Source of the DNA: Algoriphagus yeomjeoni
Lineage (GTDB): Bacteria; Bacteroidota; Bacteroidia; Cytophagales; Cyclobacteriaceae
Direction of reading: 5' to 3'
Assembly: GCF_003259505.1 (NCBI RefSeq)
Contig: NZ_QLLK01000006.1
Location: 124,001 to 188,000 of the forward strand
Length of the DNA stretch: 64,000 nt
Shown: positions 61,110-64,000 of the stretch, piece after piece
How positions within the stretch are numbered: position 1 is the stretch's first letter
Layout of the letters: each line of letters opens with the position of its first letter
Made by a program: the position numbers and the translations under genes
The notes under the pieces: model-generated
Seen by the model: only the letters and a program-made list of their open reading frames with translations
What the model was told of the DNA's origin: nothing
Databases searched by the model: none

Positions 61110-62768
61110 ATGAATCAAAGTTTTCTCGCTTTTGCAGTTTTATTGTCCCCTCTGGTATTCGTACTAACGGCAGTTACATCGTGGTTTCAGAATGGTATAC
61201 ACCCGTCACTTGTAAAAAAAGTGGCAACAGCCTCCACTGTAGTTAGCATTCTAATTGCCGCTTTAAGCGGTTTTTTTGTGGCCAATTATGGGGCTTTAGA
61301 GTCCCCGCTGATCGGAATTGATCAACTAGGGTTGAGTGTAAGATTAGATGCTTTAAGTATTTTGATGCTGGCTATGATAGCACTCATAGGTTTCGTAGTG
61401 GTCCGGTTCAGCATGAATTACTTGGATGGTGATGCGCATCATGGAGCATTTATTGGAAGACTTGCTGCGACAATCGCTTCAGTTCAGCTTCTAGTTATAT
61501 CAGGAAATCTTGCCTTATTATTTGTTTCGTGGGTGCTTACCAGCATGTCACTACATAGATTGCTTGTTTTCTACAAGGACAGACCTGGAGCAATCATCGC
61601 TGCGCGGAAAAAGTACATTGTAGCCAGAATTGGAGATGCTTGCTTGCTAGCAGCGTTTACACTTCTGTATATTCAGTTTAATACAGGAAATCTGGAAGTG
61701 ATCTTTCAGGAGATACAGGCAAATTTGGCTTCCGGTAGCTCTTTGCTAGCCTTAGAGGCAGTTGCAGTACTGCTGGTTTTGGCTGCACTTTTGAAATCTG
61801 CGCAATTCCCTACACATGGCTGGTTGGTTGAAGTGATGGAAACTCCCACACCGGTTTCTGCACTTCTTCACGCAGGCTTGCTGAATGCAGGTCCATTCCT
61901 AATTGTACGTATGGCATTTGTGTTGGAAGCTAGCACTTATGCTCCCTTGATTCTGATTTCTGTCGGAGGATTCACGGCTCTTTTTGCTTCAGTTGTTTTT
62001 CTCACACAAACATCTGTAAAAACAGCCTTGGGATACTCTAGCGTTGCGCATATGGGGTTCAGCTTAATGACTTGTGGCCTCGGGCTTTATCCTGCAGCGA
62101 TGCTGCACTTGGTTGCTCACTCATTTTACAAGGCGCATTCTTTCCTTTCTTCAGGAAGTGTGATTGAGGTTATCAGAGCTTCAAAAGTCACTTCATCAAC
62201 TAGAATCGGCAGCCCATTTAGAATTGCCTTGGGGATTCTCTTAGCATTGGGACTTTATGCCGCATTTGCCTTAGCCTGGGGAATTGATCCCCAAAAGGAA
62301 TTAGCCCTACTTGCACTTGGTGCAGTGATTATAATGGGGCTTTCACGCTTATTTACCACAGCGATTGACTCCAATGGGAGCTTGAAGCTAATGAGTCAAG
62401 CGAGTCTTCTATCTGTGTTAGTTACAGCGGCTTTCTTTACACTGGAGTCTGGATCCCACTTTCTGCTTTCTTCACAAATACCTGAATTAGCAATACCAAA
62501 CTTGTTGGAAATCATACTTATTTCCATCCTACTTCTTGCCTTTGGAGTGACAGTTTTCCTGCAAATAATCGCCCCAAACCTGTCAGCCAAACCATCTTAC
62601 CAGGCAATGGCTATTCATTTGAAAAATGGGCTTTATGCAAATGCAATTTTTGATAGAATGGTCAGAGCTCTTTACTCTCATAAGTATGAAATCAAGTCTG
62701 TTTTAACTGCGGAATTGAGCGAGCAAAAGAATATGAGAGTCTATAGCCCTGAAAAACAACCTGCTTAG
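61110..62768 (+). CDS. dabB: DabB, proton-conducting subunit of the DAB inorganic-carbon pump
   Basis: A 552-residue membrane protein of the NuoL/Mrp antiporter (Proton_antipo_M) type with about 13 membrane segments. Conserved core: LLKSAQFPTHGWLVEVMETPTPVSALLHAG, with the Lys and the PTPVSALLHAG helix of complex-I antiporter subunits, and ALGYSSVAHMGF. With DabA it would couple ion flow to CO2 hydration. An ATG at 61083 overlapping the small gene is an alternative start; 61110 begins right at the first hydrophobic helix. No other complex-I genes are near, which excludes a NADH dehydrogenase role. Confidence 0.9.
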   Translation: MNQSFLAFAVLLSPLVFVLTAVTSWFQNGIHPSLVKKVATASTVVSILIAALSGFFVANYGALESPLIGIDQLGLSVRLDALSILMLAMIALIGFVVVRFSMNYLDGDAHHGAFIGRLAATIASVQLLVISGNLALLFVSWVLTSMSLHRLLVFYKDRPGAIIAARKKYIVARIGDACLLAAFTLLYIQFNTGNLEVIFQEIQANLASGSSLLALEAVAVLLVLAALLKSAQFPTHGWLVEVMETPTPVSALLHAGLLNAGPFLIVRMAFVLEASTYAPLILISVGGFTALFASVVFLTQTSVKTALGYSSVAHMGFSLMTCGLGLYPAAMLHLVAHSFYKAHSFLSSGSVIEVIRASKVTSSTRIGSPFRIALGILLALGLYAAFALAWGIDPQKELALLALGAVIIMGLSRLFTTAIDSNGSLKLMSQASLLSVLVTAAFFTLESGSHFLLSSQIPELAIPNLLEIILISILLLAFGVTVFLQIIAPNLSAKPSYQAMAIHLKNGLYANAIFDRMVRALYSHKYEIKSVLTAELSEQKNMRVYSPEKQPA

Positions 62769-62818
62769 AATTGTAAACTAGTGCTACTTATATATTTATC
62801 TAAAATAATGATAATCAA

Positions 62819-64000
62819 ATGATTAAAGATATTGAATCTGAATATAACTTATTTGAAAACCTAGAAATGAATCAAGAAGTATTACTCAATACTATGCGAG
62901 AAGCAAGTAAGAAAATAGCTCCAGTTTGGCCTTTGGAAAACTTCGTAGCTGTGAATCCTTACTTGGGCTTTACTAGCAAAAAATTCAGCAATGTGGCTCA
63001 GGAATTAGCTACGGCAGGTGCAGTTCAAATGACATTACCGGCATCATTTTACCTGGACAAACTAAATGCAGGAGAAATAATAGAGCGAGACATTGAACAG
63101 GCTCTTAGCAAAGGCGGAGCAAGGATATCTACGGATAAATTTATCAAGATTCTCAAAAAGAAGAATGAGTCAAAGGAGGTAACTAAAACGATTGCTACAG
63201 TAGCAGATCTGGCTACTGAAGTGACTAAAAAAGACTGGGAAAGATTTCTCATCGGCAGAGTCTCTCAATGGGCTGCATCTTATTTTGATAAGGGGCAAGC
63301 AATTTGGGTGGCTTCTGATCAAAAGCAGGATTTGTTTTATTCTTGGAAAACTGAGGCCCAAATTGACCGCACTCCAGAATTGATTGGGTTGAAGGGATTT
63401 AGAAAACTAGTGAAGTCATTACCAGATGATCCGATTAAAGCCACAAAAGTAGCCTTGGATATACTAGGGGTTTCTCCTGAGCAAGCTTCACTTTATTTTC
63501 ACCGCCTGCTCCTAAAAGTAGGTGGATGGGCTGCTTATGCGGCTCGAGTGGATTGGGATTCTGAGCTGTATGGAGGAAAAGACGGAAAAGTTATCGAGTT
63601 TTTAGCCCTGCTCATTTGTTGGGAGGCCTGTCTGCTCGAAAGCTTGAACGAAGAAGAATTATATATAAAATGGGATGATGCAAAAGGTACATTTTCTCTG
63701 CTAAATAATCAGCCGGAATTGAATCAACATTTAGCACATAACCTGATTCTACAGGAGGCTTTTGATTTGGCAGCGCAAAGAAAAATTATCGAGAAATTCG
63801 AACTGGCTGAGCCATCAAAGAGTCAAGAATCAGAGCAGGCTAAAGCACAGGCAATATTCTGCATCGATGTACGATCCGAAGTGTTTCGAAGAAATCTCGA
63901 ATTAGTTGATCACGAAATAGAAACACTTGGATTTGCTGGGTTCTTCGCTTTTCCAATAAAATATGTTCCAATAGGACATAATGAAGGAGAAGCTCAGTGT
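62819..64000 (+). CDS. dabA: DabA (DUF2309), catalytic subunit of the DAB inorganic-carbon pump, 3' end outside window
   Basis: The first 394 residues of a family of about 800. Marks are APVWPLENFVAVNPYLGF at the N-terminus and IFCIDVRSE, giving zinc ligands Cys348 and Asp350, equivalent to Cys351 and Asp353 of Halothiobacillus DabA. The later His and Cys ligands lie beyond the window. DabA is a vectorial carbonic-anhydrase-like protein that traps CO2 as bicarbonate when coupled to DabB. The start at 62819 is 50 bases after dabB; a second Met at 62867 is possible. The frame is open to the window edge. Confidence 0.93.
   Translation, partial: MIKDIESEYNLFENLEMNQEVLLNTMREASKKIAPVWPLENFVAVNPYLGFTSKKFSNVAQELATAGAVQMTLPASFYLDKLNAGEIIERDIEQALSKGGARISTDKFIKILKKKNESKEVTKTIATVADLATEVTKKDWERFLIGRVSQWAASYFDKGQAIWVASDQKQDLFYSWKTEAQIDRTPELIGLKGFRKLVKSLPDDPIKATKVALDILGVSPEQASLYFHRLLLKVGGWAAYAARVDWDSELYGGKDGKVIEFLALLICWEACLLESLNEEELYIKWDDAKGTFSLLNNQPELNQHLAHNLILQEAFDLAAQRKIIEKFELAEPSKSQESEQAKAQAIFCIDVRSEVFRRNLELVDHEIETLGFAGFFAFPIKYVPIGHNEGEAQC

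Noticed and set aside
61110-62768. NADH dehydrogenase subunit (nuoL) annotation
   Set aside because: No other nuo genes are present; the downstream DUF2309 gene identifies it as dabB.

Overview
The window reads as chromosomal DNA of a Bacteroidota bacterium, most likely Cytophagales (Cyclobacteriaceae, Algoriphagus-like; the genus is an inference). Support comes from the gene content (TonB-dependent receptor with a carboxypeptidase-like N-terminal domain, BlaI/M56 sensor pair, DUF2027-Smr protein, 6-bladed beta-propeller protein, HYC_CC_PP protein, TamB, large NagB-type deaminase), from promoters resembling the Bacteroidota TTTG-N19/21-TAnnTTTG pattern, from weak Shine-Dalgarno sequences, and from intergenic hairpin repeats with a RAYT transposase. 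No rRNA, tRNA, CRISPR array or prophage was seen.

Layout. 1-9.8 kb: 3' part of katG, then a polysaccharide deacetylase, a membrane protein, a GntP-type gluconate permease, a GH20 hexosaminidase lipoprotein, a thioesterase, a MOSC protein and a CPBP protease. 9.9-20.9 kb: two back-to-back blocks that meet at a shared start-codon base. Leftward run tamB, photolyase, DUF2027-Smr protein and a helical protein; rightward run tsaD, smpB, a catalytically dead-looking NlpC/P60 protein, an HNH nuclease and a small secreted protein. 21.2-31.1 kb: DUF1328, DUF502, an SMR transporter, rnhB and a GH63-type glucosidase; then a BlaI/M56 sensor pair with twin operators; then a glycosyltransferase/phosphoesterase pair. 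31.3-43.0 kb: S9 peptidase, eda, ROK kinase, nagB fusion, gntK, amidohydrolase, galM and a beta-propeller protein. 43.5-50.1 kb: a leftward five-gene block for peptidoglycan breakdown and import (amidase, GHL10 hydrolase, GNAT, AmpG-like permease, NagZ-like GH3), with a divergent DeoR-type regulator. 50.1-51.2 kb: RAYT transposase with inverted REPs and a tandem duplication. 51.3-55.7 kb: a probable metal-handling group (c-type cytochrome, HYC_CC_PP protein, TonB receptor, HMA protein). 56-59.7 kb: metzincin-like metalloprotease and GH43 lipoprotein. 59.8-64 kb: LysR regulator divergent from a small unknown gene, dabB and dabA (cut by the window edge), an energy-coupled inorganic-carbon accumulation system.

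How the genes work together. Amino-sugar and cell-wall carbon is a recurring theme. GH20, GH3 and the amidase/GHL10 pair would release amino sugars, the AmpG-like permease would import muropeptides, and the ROK kinase and NagB-type protein would feed them into glycolysis. GntP, GntK and Eda supply pieces of a gluconate/Entner-Doudoroff route, but no 6-phosphogluconate dehydratase is in the window. The DAB operon would supply bicarbonate, presumably to carboxylases in a heterotroph. The points most worth a second look are the cell-wall recycling block, the small gene in front of dabB, the altered active-site loop in the NagB fusion, the operator/promoter overlay upstream of blaI, the repeated extracytoplasmic region of the M56 sensor, and the pseudo-NlpC/P60 protein beside smpB.
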